Below, in pieces: positions 48,204-63,200 of a stretch of DNA of 64,000 nt (positions are counted from its first letter, which is position 1; each line of letters opens with the position of its first letter). The DNA is from Pyropia yezoensis (taxonomy: Eukaryota > Rhodophyta > Bangiophyceae > Bangiales > Bangiaceae), in contig CM020620.1 of NCBI GenBank assembly GCA_009829735.1, positions 21,550,020-21,614,019 of the forward strand, written 5' to 3'. Made by a program: the position numbers and the translations under genes. The notes under the pieces are model-generated. The model was not told where the DNA came from and did no database searches. It saw only the letters and a program-made list of their open reading frames with translations.

Positions 48204-51200
48204 ACTGGTAATCCTCGTGACAACTTGGAGTTGATCTAAACGGATTATCAACGTTAGACTGTAACGGTGCTCAAGCGCTGTCATTCACAGGCTGGTCGAT
48301 ACACTAACGGCTGTGGCCTCGTTTTCCATTATGGTTTCATCATGACGCCACGCCGAGGACTACATGCACATTGTCCCAACACTGACCAGATGCGTGATCA
48401 AACGGACTTGGCAGCAAGTGACAAGTCCGCAACGAGGTTCTGAATAGTGTTTGTTGGCAAGCGCACAGGCGTAAGGTTATGCATAGCTTCGCAGCCACTC
48501 GTTTGGTGCCTAATCGCGTTTGTTCGAACATCGCCAATTTCCATCAATTCGACCCCGAGTTGGATTCGGCTTCAAATCAGCACTGATTCTTTTTGCTTCA
48601 TCTCTGTCCGTGCAGCATGTGCATCTACGGTTCAGGAATGGACAACTAAAGGTATATCGCACATGATGAACCGTGCAACAAATGGGCCCTGGCGCAAAGA
48701 GGCCGCTGCCAATGAGTACAAATGTTGATGTAAGGCTACAGCGTCTTGATCCCGTTTGGCCGGTGCAAAACACACGGGCAATACATTCCCAGATCGTGCC
48801 ATGTAGCGCTTCTTGGGATGCGTGGCTTGGCGGGGGAAGCGCGGTTGCGAATCTTGTGTCACTGTGCATAAGGAATCGGAGTTTCCAAATCTTTCGATTG
48901 ACATTGAATATGACATTCTCTCCGTCGTGCACACCGGGCCGACTGTCGCTTGTGTGATTGCATAACGGTACAAAAGTAACGCTTCATAAACTCAATCTTT
49001 CCAGAATCAATTGGTTTGGAAGTCACTTCCCTCAATCAGATTCCGCAGCGTCCCCTGCGCATCACGAACGAGCTGCGTCCACTGGCGGATAAAAGAAGCG
49101 CGGACTGTCGACCGGCGCACTGCCTCAATGCCTTGCAAAGGTCTGTTGCGCCCAATTGCGGAAAATGGGGTGTGCGGACCACGGGAAAACTAAAGCACAG
49201 CTCTTACACTTGTCCCAAAATATGGTCTCAGAAGCAGTTGTATTTTTGTTGATAGGGTCCCAGTACGACGACAATATCGTTTGTTCCGTGTTCTTTCTCT
49301 CCAGCTCGGAAGGCTATGAGGTGCTCTTTCGTTTGGTGTCCCCATTTGCTCTGTACAATGCCTGCGTCATATGGCTGCGTCGAGTCAAAAGTCGTGGGGT
49401 GCCGAGAGGTTTTATATCGTGGGATACACCTTTAGTGCAGGAGTGCTCAAGGGCCACTTTCTGCAAGATCCGCGGTCAACATGTTTTCGATGCATAATAA
49501 GTAAACGTACGTTAGCACCGTGTTATCCGCCACCGTAAGAGTTTCTGCAGTTGTCGTTATCTTTGCTGATTCATGATGTTTTCTTCAACTGGTAATCCTC
49601 GTGACAACTTGGAGTTGATCTAAACGGATTATCAACGTTAGACTGTAACGGTGCTCAAGCGCTGTCATTCACAGGCTGGTCGATACACTAACGGCTGTGG
49701 CCTCGTTTTCCATTATGGTTTCATCATGACGCCACGCCGAGGACTACATGCACATTGTCCCAACACTGACCAGATGCGTGATCAAACGGACTTGGCAGCA
49801 AGTGACAAGTCCGCAACGAGGTTCTGAATAGTGTTTGTTGGCAAGCGCACAGGCGTAAGGTTATGCATAGCTTCGCAGCCACTCGTTTGGTGCCTAATCG
49901 CGTTTGTTCGAACATCGCCAATTTCCATCAATTCGACCCCGAGTTGGATTCGGCTTCAAATCAGCACTGATTCTTTTTGCTTCATCTCTGTCCGTGCAGC
50001 ATGTGCATCTACGGTTCAGGAATGGACAACTAAAGGTATATCGCACATGATGAACCGTGCAACAAATGGGCCCTGGCGCAAAGAGGCCGCTGCCAATGAG
50101 TACAAATGTTGATGTAAGGCTACAGCGTCTTGATCCCGTTTGGCCGGTGCAAAACACACGGGCAATACATTCCCAGATCGTGCCATGTAGCGCTTCTTGG
50201 GATGCGTGGCTTGGCGGGGGAAGCGCGGTTGCGAATCTTGTGTCACTGTGCATAAGGAATCGGAGTTTCCAAATCTTTCGATTGACATTGAATATGACAT
50301 TCTCTCCGTCGTGCACACCGGGCCGACTGTCGCTTGTGTGATTGCATAACGGTACAAAAGTAACGCTTCATAAACTCAATCTTTCCAGAATCAATTGGTT
50401 TGGAAGTCACTTCCCTCAATCAGATTCCGCAGCGTCCCCTGCGCATCACGAACGAGCTGCGTCCACTGGCGGATAAAAGAAGCGCGGACTGTCGACCGGC
50501 GCACTGCCTCAATGCCTTGCAAAGGTCTGTTGCGCCCAATTGCGGAAAATGGGGTGTGCGGACCACGGGAAAACTAAAGCACAGCTCTTACACTTGTCCC
50601 AAAATATGGTCTCAGAAGCAGTTGTATTTTTGTTGATAGGGTCCCAGTACGACGACAATATCGTTTGTTCCGTGTTCTTTCTCTCCAGCTCGGAAGGCTA
50701 TGAGGTGCTCTTTCGTTTGGTGTCCCCATTTGCTCTGTACAATGCCTGCGTCATATGGCTGCGTCGAGTCAAAAGTCGTGGGGTGCCGAGAGGTTTTATA
50801 TCGTGGGATACACCTTTAGTGCAGGAGTGCTCAAGGGCCACTTTCTGCAAGATCCGCGGTCAACATGTTTTCGATGCATAATAAGTAAACGTACGTTAGC
50901 ACCGTGTTATCCGCCACCGTAAGAGTTTCTGCAGTTGTCGTTATCTTTGCTGATTCATGATGTTTTCTTCAACTGGTAATCCTCGTGACAACTTGGAGTT
51001 GATCTAAACGGATTATCAACGTTAGACTGTAACGGTGCTCAAGCGCTGTCATTCACAGGCTGGTCGATACACTAACGGCTGTGGCCTCGTTTTCCATTAT
51101 GGTTTCATCATGACGCCACGCCGAGGACTACATGCACATTGTCCCAACACTGACCAGATGCGTGATCAAACGGACTTGGCAGCAAGTGACAAGTCCGCAA

Positions 51201-54200
51201 CGAGGTTCTGAATAGTGTTTGTTGGCAAGCGCACAGGCGTAAGGTTATGCATAGCTTCGCAGCCACTCGTTTGGTGCCTAATCGCGTTTGTTCGAACATC
51301 GCCAATTTCCATCAATTCGACCCCGAGTTGGATTCGGCTTCAAATCAGCACTGATTCTTTTTGCTTCATCTCTGTCCGTGCAGCATGTGCATCTACGGTT
51401 CAGGAATGGACAACTAAAGGTATATCGCACATGATGAACCGTGCAACAAATGGGCCCTGGCGCAAAGAGGCCGCTGCCAATGAGTACAAATGTTGATGTA
51501 AGGCTACAGCGTCTTGATCCCGTTTGGCCGGTGCAAAACACACGGGCAATACATTCCCAGATCGTGCCATGTAGCGCTTCTTGGGATGCGTGGCTTGGCG
51601 GGGGAAGCGCGGTTGCGAATCTTGTGTCACTGTGCATAAGGAATCGGAGTTTCCAAATCTTTCGATTGACATTGAATATGACATTCTCTCCGTCGTGCAC
51701 ACCGGGCCGACTGTCGCTTGTGTGATTGCATAACGGTACAAAAGTAACGCTTCATAAACTCAATCTTTCCAGAATCAATTGGTTTGGAAGTCACTTCCCT
51801 CAATCAGATTCCGCAGCGTCCCCTGCGCATCACGAACGAGCTGCGTCCACTGGCGGATAAAAGAAGCGCGGACTGTCGACCGGCGCACTGCCTCAATGCC
51901 TTGCAAAGGTCTGTTGCGCCCAATTGCGGAAAATGGGGTGTGCGGACCACGGGAAAACTAAAGCACAGCTCTTACACTTGTCCCAAAATATGGTCTCAGA
52001 AGCAGTTGTATTTTTGTTGATAGGGTCCCAGTACGACGACAATATCGTTTGTTCCGTGTTCTTTCTCTCCAGCTCGGAAGGCTATGAGGTGCTCTTTCGT
52101 TTGGTGTCCCCATTTGCTCTGTACAATGCCTGCGTCATATGGCTGCGTCGAGTCAAAAGTCGTGGGGTGCCGAGAGGTTTTATATCGTGGGATACACCTT
52201 TAGTGCAGGAGTGCTCAAGGGCCACTTTCTGCAAGATCCGCGGTCAACATGTTTTCGATGCATAATAAGTAAACGTACGTTAGCACCGTGTTATCCGCCA
52301 CCGTAAGAGTTTCTGCAGTTGTCGTTATCTTTGCTGATTCATGATGTTTTCTTCAACTGGTAATCCTCGTGACAACTTGGAGTTGATCTAAACGGATTAT
52401 CAACGTTAGACTGTAACGGTGCTCAAGCGCTGTCATTCACAGGCTGGTCGATACACTAACGGCTGTGGCCTCGTTTTCCATTATGGTTTCATCATGACGC
52501 CACGCCGAGGACTACATGCACATTGTCCCAACACTGACCAGATGCGTGATCAAACGGACTTGGCAGCAAGTGACAAGTCCGCAACGAGGTTCTGAATAGT
52601 GTTTGTTGGCAAGCGCACAGGCGTAAGGTTATGCATAGCTTCGCAGCCACTCGTTTGGTGCCTAATCGCGTTTGTTCGAACATCGCCAATTTCCATCAAT
52701 TCGACCCCGAGTTGGATTCGGCTTCAAATCAGCACTGATTCTTTTTGCTTCATCTCTGTCCGTGCAGCATGTGCATCTACGGTTCAGGAATGGACAACTA
52801 AAGGTATATCGCACATGATGAACCGTGCAACAAATGGGCCCTGGCGCAAAGAGGCCGCTGCCAATGAGTACAAATGTTGATGTAAGGCTACAGCGTCTTG
52901 ATCCCGTTTGGCCGGTGCAAAACACACGGGCAATACATTCCCAGATCGTGCCATGTAGCGCTTCTTGGGATGCGTGGCTTGGCGGGGGAAGCGCGGTTGC
53001 GAATCTTGTGTCACTGTGCATAAGGAATCGGAGTTTCCAAATCTTTCGATTGACATTGAATATGACATTCTCTCCGTCGTGCACACCGGGCCGACTGTCG
53101 CTTGTGTGATTGCATAACGGTACAAAAGTAACGCTTCATAAACTCAATCTTTCCAGAATCAATTGGTTTGGAAGTCACTTCCCTCAATCAGATTCCGCAG
53201 CGTCCCCTGCGCATCACGAACGAGCTGCGTCCACTGGCGGATAAAAGAAGCGCGGACTGTCGACCGGCGCACTGCCTCAATGCCTTGCAAAGGTCTGTTG
53301 CGCCCAATTGCGGAAAATGGGGTGTGCGGACCACGGGAAAACTAAAGCACAGCTCTTACACTTGTCCCAAAATATGGTCTCAGAAGCAGTTGTATTTTTG
53401 TTGATAGGGTCCCAGTACGACGACAATATCGTTTGTTCCGTGTTCTTTCTCTCCAGCTCGGAAGGCTATGAGGTGCTCTTTCGTTTGGTGTCCCCATTTG
53501 CTCTGTACAATGCCTGCGTCATATGGCTGCGTCGAGTCAAAAGTCGTGGGGTGCCGAGAGGTTTTATATCGTGGGATACACCTTTAGTGCAGGAGTGCTC
53601 AAGGGCCACTTTCTGCAAGATCCGCGGTCAACATGTTTTCGATGCATAATAAGTAAACGTACGTTAGCACCGTGTTATCCGCCACCGTAAGAGTTTCTGC
53701 AGTTGTCGTTATCTTTGCTGTTTCATGATGTTTTCTTCAACTGGTAATCCTCGTGACAACTTGGAGTTGATCTAAACGGATTATCAACGTTAGACTGTAA
53801 CGGTGCTCAAGCGCTGTCATTCACAGGCTGGTCGATACACTAACGGCTGTGGCCTCGTTTTCCATTATGGTTTCATCATGACGCCACGCCGAGGACTACA
53901 TGCACATTGTCCCAACACTGACCAGATGCGTGATCAAACGGACTTGGCAGCAAGTGACAAGTCCGCAACGAGGTTCTGAATAGTGTTTGTTGGCAAGCGC
54001 ACAGGCGTAAGGTTATGCATAGCTTCGCAGCCACTCGTTTGGTGCCTAATCGCGTTTGTTCGAACATCGCCAATTTCCATCAATTCGACCCCGAGTTGGA
54101 TTCGGCTTCAAATCAGCACTGATTCTTTTTGCTTCATCTCTGTCCGTGCAGCATGTGCATCTACGGTTCAGGAATGGACAACTAAAGGTATATCGCACAT

Positions 54201-57200
54201 GATGAACCGTGCAACAAATGGGCCCTGGCGCAAAGAGGCCGCTGCCAATGAGTACAAATGTTGATGTAAGGCTACAGCGTCTTGATCCCGTTTGGCCGGT
54301 GCAAAACACACGGGCAATACATTCCCAGATCGTGCCATGTAGCGCTTCTTGGGATGCGTGGCTTGGCGGGGGAAGCGCGGTTGCGAATCTTGTGTCACTG
54401 TGCATAAGGAATCGGAGTTTCCAAATCTTTCGATTGACATTGAATATGACATTCTCTCCGTCGTGCACACCGGGCCGACTGTCGCTTGTGTGATTGCATA
54501 ACGGTACAAAAGTAACGCTTCATAAACTCAATCTTTCCAGAATCAATTGGTTTGGAAGTCACTTCCCTCAATCAGATTCCGCAGCGTCCCCTGCGCATCA
54601 CGAACGAGCTGCGTCCACTGGCGGATAAAAGAAGCGCGGACTGTCGACCGGCGCACTGCCTCAATGCCTTGCAAAGGTCTGTTGCGCCCAATTGCGGAAA
54701 ATGGGGTGTGCGGACCACGGGAAAACTAAAGCACAGCTCTTACACTTGTCCCAAAATATGGTCTCAGAAGCAGTTGTATTTTTGTTGATAGGGTCCCAGT
54801 ACGACGACAATATCGTTTGTTCCGTGTTCTTTCTCTCCAGCTCGGAAGGCTATGAGGTGCTCTTTCGTTTGGTGTCCCCATTTGCTCTGTACAATGCCTG
54901 CGTCATATGGCTGCGTCGAGTCAAAAGTCGTGGGGTGCCGAGAGGTTTTATATCGTGGGATACACCTTTAGTGCAGGAGTGCTCAAGGGCCACTTTCTGC
55001 AAGATCCGCGGTCAACATGTTTTCGATGCATAATAAGTAAACGTACGTTAGCACCGTGTTATCCGCCACCGTAAGAGTTTCTGCAGTTGTCGTTATCTTT
55101 GCTGTTTCATGATGTTTTCTTCAACTGGTAATCCTCGTGACAACTTGGAGTTGATCTAAACGGATTATCAACGTTAGACTGTAACGGTGCTCAAGCGCTG
55201 TCATTCACAGGCTGGTCGATACACTAACGGCTGTGGCCTCGTTTTCCATTATGGTTTCATCATGACGCCACGCCGAGGACTACATGCACATTGTCCCAAC
55301 ACTGACCAGATGCGTGATCAAACGGACTTGGCAGCAAGTGACAAGTCCGCAACGAGGTTCTGAATAGTGTTTGTTGGCAAGCGCACAGGCGTAAGGTTAT
55401 GCATAGCTTCGCAGCCACTCGTTTGGTGCCTAATCGCGTTTGTTCGAACATCGCCAATTTCCATCAATTCGACCCCGAGTTGGATTCGGCTTCAAATCAG
55501 CACTGATTCTTTTTGCTTCATCTCTGTCCGTGCAGCATGTGCATCTACGGTTCAGGAATGGACAACTAAAGGTATATCGCACATGATGAACCGTGCAACA
55601 AATGGGCCCTGGCGCAAAGAGGCCGCTGCCAATGAGTACAAATGTTGATGTAAGGCTACAGCGTCTTGATCCCGTTTGGCCGGTGCAAAACACACGGGCA
55701 ATACATTCCCAGATCGTGCCATGTAGCGCTTCTTGGGATGCGTGGCTTGGCGGGGGAAGCGCGGTTGCGAATCTTGTGTCACTGTGCATAAGGAATCGGA
55801 GTTTCCAAATCTTTCGATTGACATTGAATATGACATTCTCTCCGTCGTGCACACCGGGCCGACTGTCGCTTGTGTGATTGCATAACGGTACAAAAGTAAC
55901 GCTTCATAAACTCAATCTTTCCAGAATCAATTGGTTTGGAAGTCACTTCCCTCAATCAGATTCCGCAGCGTCCCCTGCGCATCACGAACGAGCTGCGTCC
56001 ACTGGCGGATAAAAGAAGCGCGGACTGTCGACCGGCGCACTGCCTCAATGCCTTGCAAAGGTCTGTTGCGCCCAATTGCGGAAAATGGGGTGTGCGGACC
56101 ACGGGAAAACTAAAGCACAGCTCTTACACTTGTCCCAAAATATGGTCTCAGAAGCAGTTGTATTTTTGTTGATAGGGTCCCAGTACGACGACAATATCGT
56201 TTGTTCCGTGTTCTTTCTCTCCAGCTCGGAAGGCTATGAGGTGCTCTTTCGTTTGGTGTCCCCATTTGCTCTGTACAATGCCTGCGTCATATGGCTGCGT
56301 CGAGTCAAAAGTCGTGGGGTGCCGAGAGGTTTTATATCGTGGGATACACCTTTAGTGCAGGAGTGCTCAAGGGCCACTTTCTGCAAGATCCGCGGTCAAC
56401 ATGTTTTCGATGCATAATAAGTAAACGTACGTTAGCACCGTGTTATCCGCCACCGTAAGAGTTTCTGCAGTTGTCGTTATCTTTGCTGATTCATGATGTT
56501 TTCTTCAACTGGTAATCCTCGTGACAACTTGGAGTTGATCTAAACGGATTATCAACGTTAGACTGTAACGGTGCTCAAGCGCTGTCATTCACAGGCTGGT
56601 CGATACACTAACGGCTGTGGCCTCGTTTTCCATTATGGTTTCATCATGACGCCACGCCGAGGACTACATGCACATTGTCCCAACACTGACCAGATGCGTG
56701 ATCAAACGGACTTGGCAGCAAGTGACAAGTCCGCAACGAGGTTCTGAATAGTGTTTGTTGGCAAGCGCACAGGCGTAAGGTTATGCATAGCTTCGCAGCC
56801 ACTCGTTTGGTGCCTAATCGCGTTTGTTCGAACATCGCCAATTTCCATCAATTCGACCCCGAGTTGGATTCGGCTTCAAATCAGCACTGATTCTTTTTGC
56901 TTCATCTCTGTCCGTGCAGCATGTGCATCTACGGTTCAGGAATGGACAACTAAAGGTATATCGCACATGATGAACCGTGCAACAAATGGGCCCTGGCGCA
57001 AAGAGGCCGCTGCCAATGAGTACAAATGTTGATGTAAGGCTACAGCGTCTTGATCCCGTTTGGCCGGTGCAAAACACACGGGCAATACATTCCCAGATCG
57101 TGCCATGTAGCGCTTCTTGGGATGCGTGGCTTGGCGGGGGAAGCGCGGTTGCGAATCTTGTGTCACTGTGCATAAGGAATCGGAGTTTCCAAATCTTTCG

Positions 57201-60200
57201 ATTGACATTGAATATGACATTCTCTCCGTCGTGCACACCGGGCCGACTGTCGCTTGTGTGATTGCATAACGGTACAAAAGTAACGCTTCATAAACTCAAT
57301 CTTTCCAGAATCAATTGGTTTGGAAGTCACTTCCCTCAATCAGATTCCGCAGCGTCCCCTGCGCATCACGAACGAGCTGCGTCCACTGGCGGATAAAAGA
57401 AGCGCGGACTGTCGACCGGCGCACTGCCTCAATGCCTTGCAAAGGTCTGTTGCGCCCAATTGCGGAAAATGGGGTGTGCGGACCACGGGAAAACTAAAGC
57501 ACAGCTCTTACACTTGTCCCAAAATATGGTCTCAGAAGCAGTTGTATTTTTGTTGATAGGGTCCCAGTACGACGACAATATCGTTTGTTCCGTGTTCTTT
57601 CTCTCCAGCTCGGAAGGCTATGAGGTGCTCTTTCGTTTGGTGTCCCCATTTGCTCTGTACAATGCCTGCGTCATATGGCTGCGTCGAGTCAAAAGTCGTG
57701 GGGTGCCGAGAGGTTTTATATCGTGGGATACACCTTTAGTGCAGGAGTGCTCAAGGGCCACTTTCTGCAAGATCCGCGGTCAACATGTTTTCGATGCATA
57801 ATAAGTAAACGTACGTTAGCACCGTGTTATCCGCCACCGTAAGAGTTTCTGCAGTTGTCGTTATCTTTGCTGATTCATGATGTTTTCTTCAACTGGTAAT
57901 CCTCGTGACAACTTGGAGTTGATCTAAACGGATTATCAACGTTAGACTGTAACGGTGCTCAAGCGCTGTCATTCACAGGCTGGTCGATACACTAACGGCT
58001 GTGGCCTCGTTTTCCATTATGGTTTCATCATGACGCCACGCCGAGGACTACATGCACATTGTCCCAACACTGACCAGATGCGTGATCAAACGGACTTGGC
58101 AGCAAGTGACAAGTCCGCAACGAGGTTCTGAATAGTGTTTGTTGGCAAGCGCACAGGCGTAAGGTTATGCATAGCTTCGCAGCCACTCGTTTGGTGCCTA
58201 ATCGCGTTTGTTCGAACATCGCCAATTTCCATCAATTCGACCCCGAGTTGGATTCGGCTTCAAATCAGCACTGATTCTTTTTGCTTCATCTCTGTCCGTG
58301 CAGCATGTGCATCTACGGTTCAGGAATGGACAACTAAAGGTATATCGCACATGATGAACCGTGCAACAAATGGGCCCTGGCGCAAAGAGGCCGCTGCCAA
58401 TGAGTACAAATGTTGATGTAAGGCTACAGCGTCTTGATCCCGTTTGGCCGGTGCAAAACACACGGGCAATACATTCCCAGATCGTGCCATGTAGCGCTTC
58501 TTGGGATGCGTGGCTTGGCGGGGGAAGCGCGGTTGCGAATCTTGTGTCACTGTGCATAAGGAATCGGAGTTTCCAAATCTTTCGATTGACATTGAATATG
58601 ACATTCTCTCCGTCGTGCACACCGGGCCGACTGTCGCTTGTGTGATTGCATAACGGTACAAAAGTAACGCTTCATAAACTCAATCTTTCCAGAATCAATT
58701 GGTTTGGAAGTCACTTCCCTCAATCAGATTCCGCAGCGTCCCCTGCGCATCACGAACGAGCTGCGTCCACTGGCGGATAAAAGAAGCGCGGACTGTCGAC
58801 CGGCGCACTGCCTCAATGCCTTGCAAAGGTCTGTTGCGCCCAATTGCGGAAAATGGGGTGTGCGGACCACGGGAAAACTAAAGCACAGCTCTTACACTTG
58901 TCCCAAAATATGGTCTCAGAAGCAGTTGTATTTTTGTTGATAGGGTCCCAGTACGACGACAATATCGTTTGTTCCGTGTTCTTTCTCTCCAGCTCGGAAG
59001 GCTATGAGGTGCTCTTTCGTTTGGTGTCCCCATTTGCTCTGTACAATGCCTGCGTCATATGGCTGCGTCGAGTCAAAAGTCGTGGGGTGCCGAGAGGTTT
59101 TATATCGTGGGATACACCTTTAGTGCAGGAGTGCTCAAGGGCCACTTTCTGCAAGATCCGCGGTCAACATGTTTTCGATGCATAATAAGTAAACGTACGT
59201 TAGCACCGTGTTATCCGCCACCGTAAGAGTTTCTGCAGTTGTCGTTATCTTTGCTGTTTCATGATGTTTTCTTCAACTGGTAATCCTCGTGACAACTTGG
59301 AGTTGATCTAAACGGATTATCAACGTTAGACTGTAACGGTGCTCAAGCGCTGTCATTCACAGGCTGGTCGATACACTAACGGCTGTGGCCTCGTTTTCCA
59401 TTATGGTTTCATCATGACGCCACGCCGAGGACTACATGCACATTGTCCCAACACTGACCAGATGCGTGATCAAACGGACTTGGCAGCAAGTGACAAGTCC
59501 GCAACGAGGTTCTGAATAGTGTTTGTTGGCAAGCGCACAGGCGTAAGGTTATGCATAGCTTCGCAGCCACTCGTTTGGTGCCTAATCGCGTTTGTTCGAA
59601 CATCGCCAATTTCCATCAATTCGACCCCGAGTTGGATTCGGCTTCAAATCAGCACTGATTCTTTTTGCTTCATCTCTGTCCGTGCAGCATGTGCATCTAC
59701 GGTTCAGGAATGGACAACTAAAGGTATATCGCACATGATGAACCGTGCAACAAATGGGCCCTGGCGCAAAGAGGCCGCTGCCAATGAGTACAAATGTTGA
59801 TGTAAGGCTACAGCGTCTTGATCCCGTTTGGCCGGTGCAAAACACACGGGCAATACATTCCCAGATCGTGCCATGTAGCGCTTCTTGGGATGCGTGGCTT
59901 GGCGGGGGAAGCGCGGTTGCGAATCTTGTGTCACTGTGCATAAGGAATCGGAGTTTCCAAATCTTTCGATTGACATTGAATATGACATTCTCTCCGTCGT
60001 GCACACCGGGCCGACTGTCGCTTGTGTGATTGCATAACGGTACAAAAGTAACGCTTCATAAACTCAATCTTTCCAGAATCAATTGGTTTGGAAGTCACTT
60101 CCCTCAATCAGATTCCGCAGCGTCCCCTGCGCATCACGAACGAGCTGCGTCCACTGGCGGATAAAAGAAGCGCGGACTGTCGACCGGCGCACTGCCTCAA

Positions 60201-63200
60201 TGCCTTGCAAAGGTCTGTTGCGCCCAATTGCGGAAAATGGGGTGTGCGGACCACGGGAAAACTAAAGCACAGCTCTTACACTTGTCCCAAAATATGGTCT
60301 CAGAAGCAGTTGTATTTTTGTTGATAGGGTCCCAGTACGACGACAATATCGTTTGTTCCGTGTTCTTTCTCTCCAGCTCGGAAGGCTATGAGGTGCTCTT
60401 TCGTTTGGTGTCCCCATTTGCTCTGTACAATGCCTGCGTCATATGGCTGCGTCGAGTCAAAAGTCGTGGGGTGCCGAGAGGTTTTATATCGTGGGATACA
60501 CCTTTAGTGCAGGAGTGCTCAAGGGCCACTTTCTGCAAGATCCGCGGTCAACATGTTTTCGATGCATAATAAGTAAACGTACGTTAGCACCGTGTTATCC
60601 GCCACCGTAAGAGTTTCTGCAGTTGTCGTTATCTTTGCTGTTTCATGATGTTTTCTTCAACTGGTAATCCTCGTGACAACTTGGAGTTGATCTAAACGGA
60701 TTATCAACGTTAGACTGTAACGGTGCTCAAGCGCTGTCATTCACAGGCTGGTCGATACACTAACGGCTGTGGCCTCGTTTTCCATTATGGTTTCATCATG
60801 ACGCCACGCCGAGGACTACATGCACATTGTCCCAACACTGACCAGATGCGTGATCAAACGGACTTGGCAGCAAGTGACAAGTCCGCAACGAGGTTCTGAA
60901 TAGTGTTTGTTGGCAAGCGCACAGGCGTAAGGTTATGCATAGCTTCGCAGCCACTCGTTTGGTGCCTAATCGCGTTTGTTCGAACATCGCCAATTTCCAT
61001 CAATTCGACCCCGAGTTGGATTCGGCTTCAAATCAGCACTGATTCTTTTTGCTTCATCTCTGTCCGTGCAGCATGTGCATCTACGGTTCAGGAATGGACA
61101 ACTAAAGGTATATCGCACATGATGAACCGTGCAACAAATGGGCCCTGGCGCAAAGAGGCCGCTGCCAATGAGTACAAATGTTGATGTAAGGCTACAGCGT
61201 CTTGATCCCGTTTGGCCGGTGCAAAACACACGGGCAATACATTCCCAGATCGTGCCATGTAGCGCTTCTTGGGATGCGTGGCTTGGCGGGGGAAGCGCGG
61301 TTGCGAATCTTGTGTCACTGTGCATAAGGAATCGGAGTTTCCAAATCTTTCGATTGACATTGAATATGACATTCTCTCCGTCGTGCACACCGGGCCGACT
61401 GTCGCTTGTGTGATTGCATAACGGTACAAAAGTAACGCTTCATAAACTCAATCTTTCCAGAATCAATTGGTTTGGAAGTCACTTCCCTCAATCAGATTCC
61501 GCAGCGTCCCCTGCGCATCACGAACGAGCTGCGTCCACTGGCGGATAAAAGAAGCGCGGACTGTCGACCGGCGCACTGCCTCAATGCCTTGCAAAGGTCT
61601 GTTGCGCCCAATTGCGGAAAATGGGGTGTGCGGACCACGGGAAAACTAAAGCACAGCTCTTACACTTGTCCCAAAATATGGTCTCAGAAGCAGTTGTATT
61701 TTTGTTGATAGGGTCCCAGTACGACGACAATATCGTTTGTTCCGTGTTCTTTCTCTCCAGCTCGGAAGGCTATGAGGTGCTCTTTCGTTTGGTGTCCCCA
61801 TTTGCTCTGTACAATGCCTGCGTCATATGGCTGCGTCGAGTCAAAAGTCGTGGGGTGCCGAGAGGTTTTATATCGTGGGATACACCTTTAGTGCAGGAGT
61901 GCTCAAGGGCCACTTTCTGCAAGATCCGCGGTCAACATGTTTTCGATGCATAATAAGTAAACGTACGTTAGCACCGTGTTATCCGCCACCGTAAGAGTTT
62001 CTGCAGTTGTCGTTATCTTTGCTGTTTCATGATGTTTTCTTCAACTGGTAATCCTCGTGACAACTTGGAGTTGATCTAAACGGATTATCAACGTTAGACT
62101 GTAACGGTGCTCAAGCGCTGTCATTCACAGGCTGGTCGATACACTAACGGCTGTGGCCTCGTTTTCCATTATGGTTTCATCATGACGCCACGCCGAGGAC
62201 TACATGCACATTGTCCCAACACTGACCAGATGCGTGATCAAACGGACTTGGCAGCAAGTGACAAGTCCGCAACGAGGTTCTGAATAGTGTTTGTTGGCAA
62301 GCGCACAGGCGTAAGGTTATGCATAGCTTCGCAGCCACTCGTTTGGTGCCTAATCGCGTTTGTTCGAACATCGCCAATTTCCATCAATTCGACCCCGAGT
62401 TGGATTCGGCTTCAAATCAGCACTGATTCTTTTTGCTTCATCTCTGTCCGTGCAGCATGTGCATCTACGGTTCAGGAATGGACAACTAAAGGTATATCGC
62501 ACATGATGAACCGTGCAACAAATGGGCCCTGGCGCAAAGAGGCCGCTGCCAATGAGTACAAATGTTGATGTAAGGCTACAGCGTCTTGATCCCGTTTGGC
62601 CGGTGCAAAACACACGGGCAATACATTCCCAGATCGTGCCATGTAGCGCTTCTTGGGATGCGTGGCTTGGCGGGGGAAGCGCGGTTGCGAATCTTGTGTC
62701 ACTGTGCATAAGGAATCGGAGTTTCCAAATCTTTCGATTGACATTGAATATGACATTCTCTCCGTCGTGCACACCGGGCCGACTGTCGCTTGTGTGATTG
62801 CATAACGGTACAAAAGTAACGCTTCATAAACTCAATCTTTCCAGAATCAATTGGTTTGGAAGTCACTTCCCTCAATCAGATTCCGCAGCGTCCCCTGCGC
62901 ATCACGAACGAGCTGCGTCCACTGGCGGATAAAAGAAGCGCGGACTGTCGACCGGCGCACTGCCTCAATGCCTTGCAAAGGTCTGTTGCGCCCAATTGCG
63001 GAAAATGGGGTGTGCGGACCACGGGAAAACTAAAGCACAGCTCTTACACTTGTCCCAAAATATGGTCTCAGAAGCAGTTGTATTTTTGTTGATAGGGTCC
63101 CAGTACGACGACAATATCGTTTGTTCCGTGTTCTTTCTCTCCAGCTCGGAAGGCTATGAGGTGCTCTTTCGTTTGGTGTCCCCATTTGCTCTGTACAATG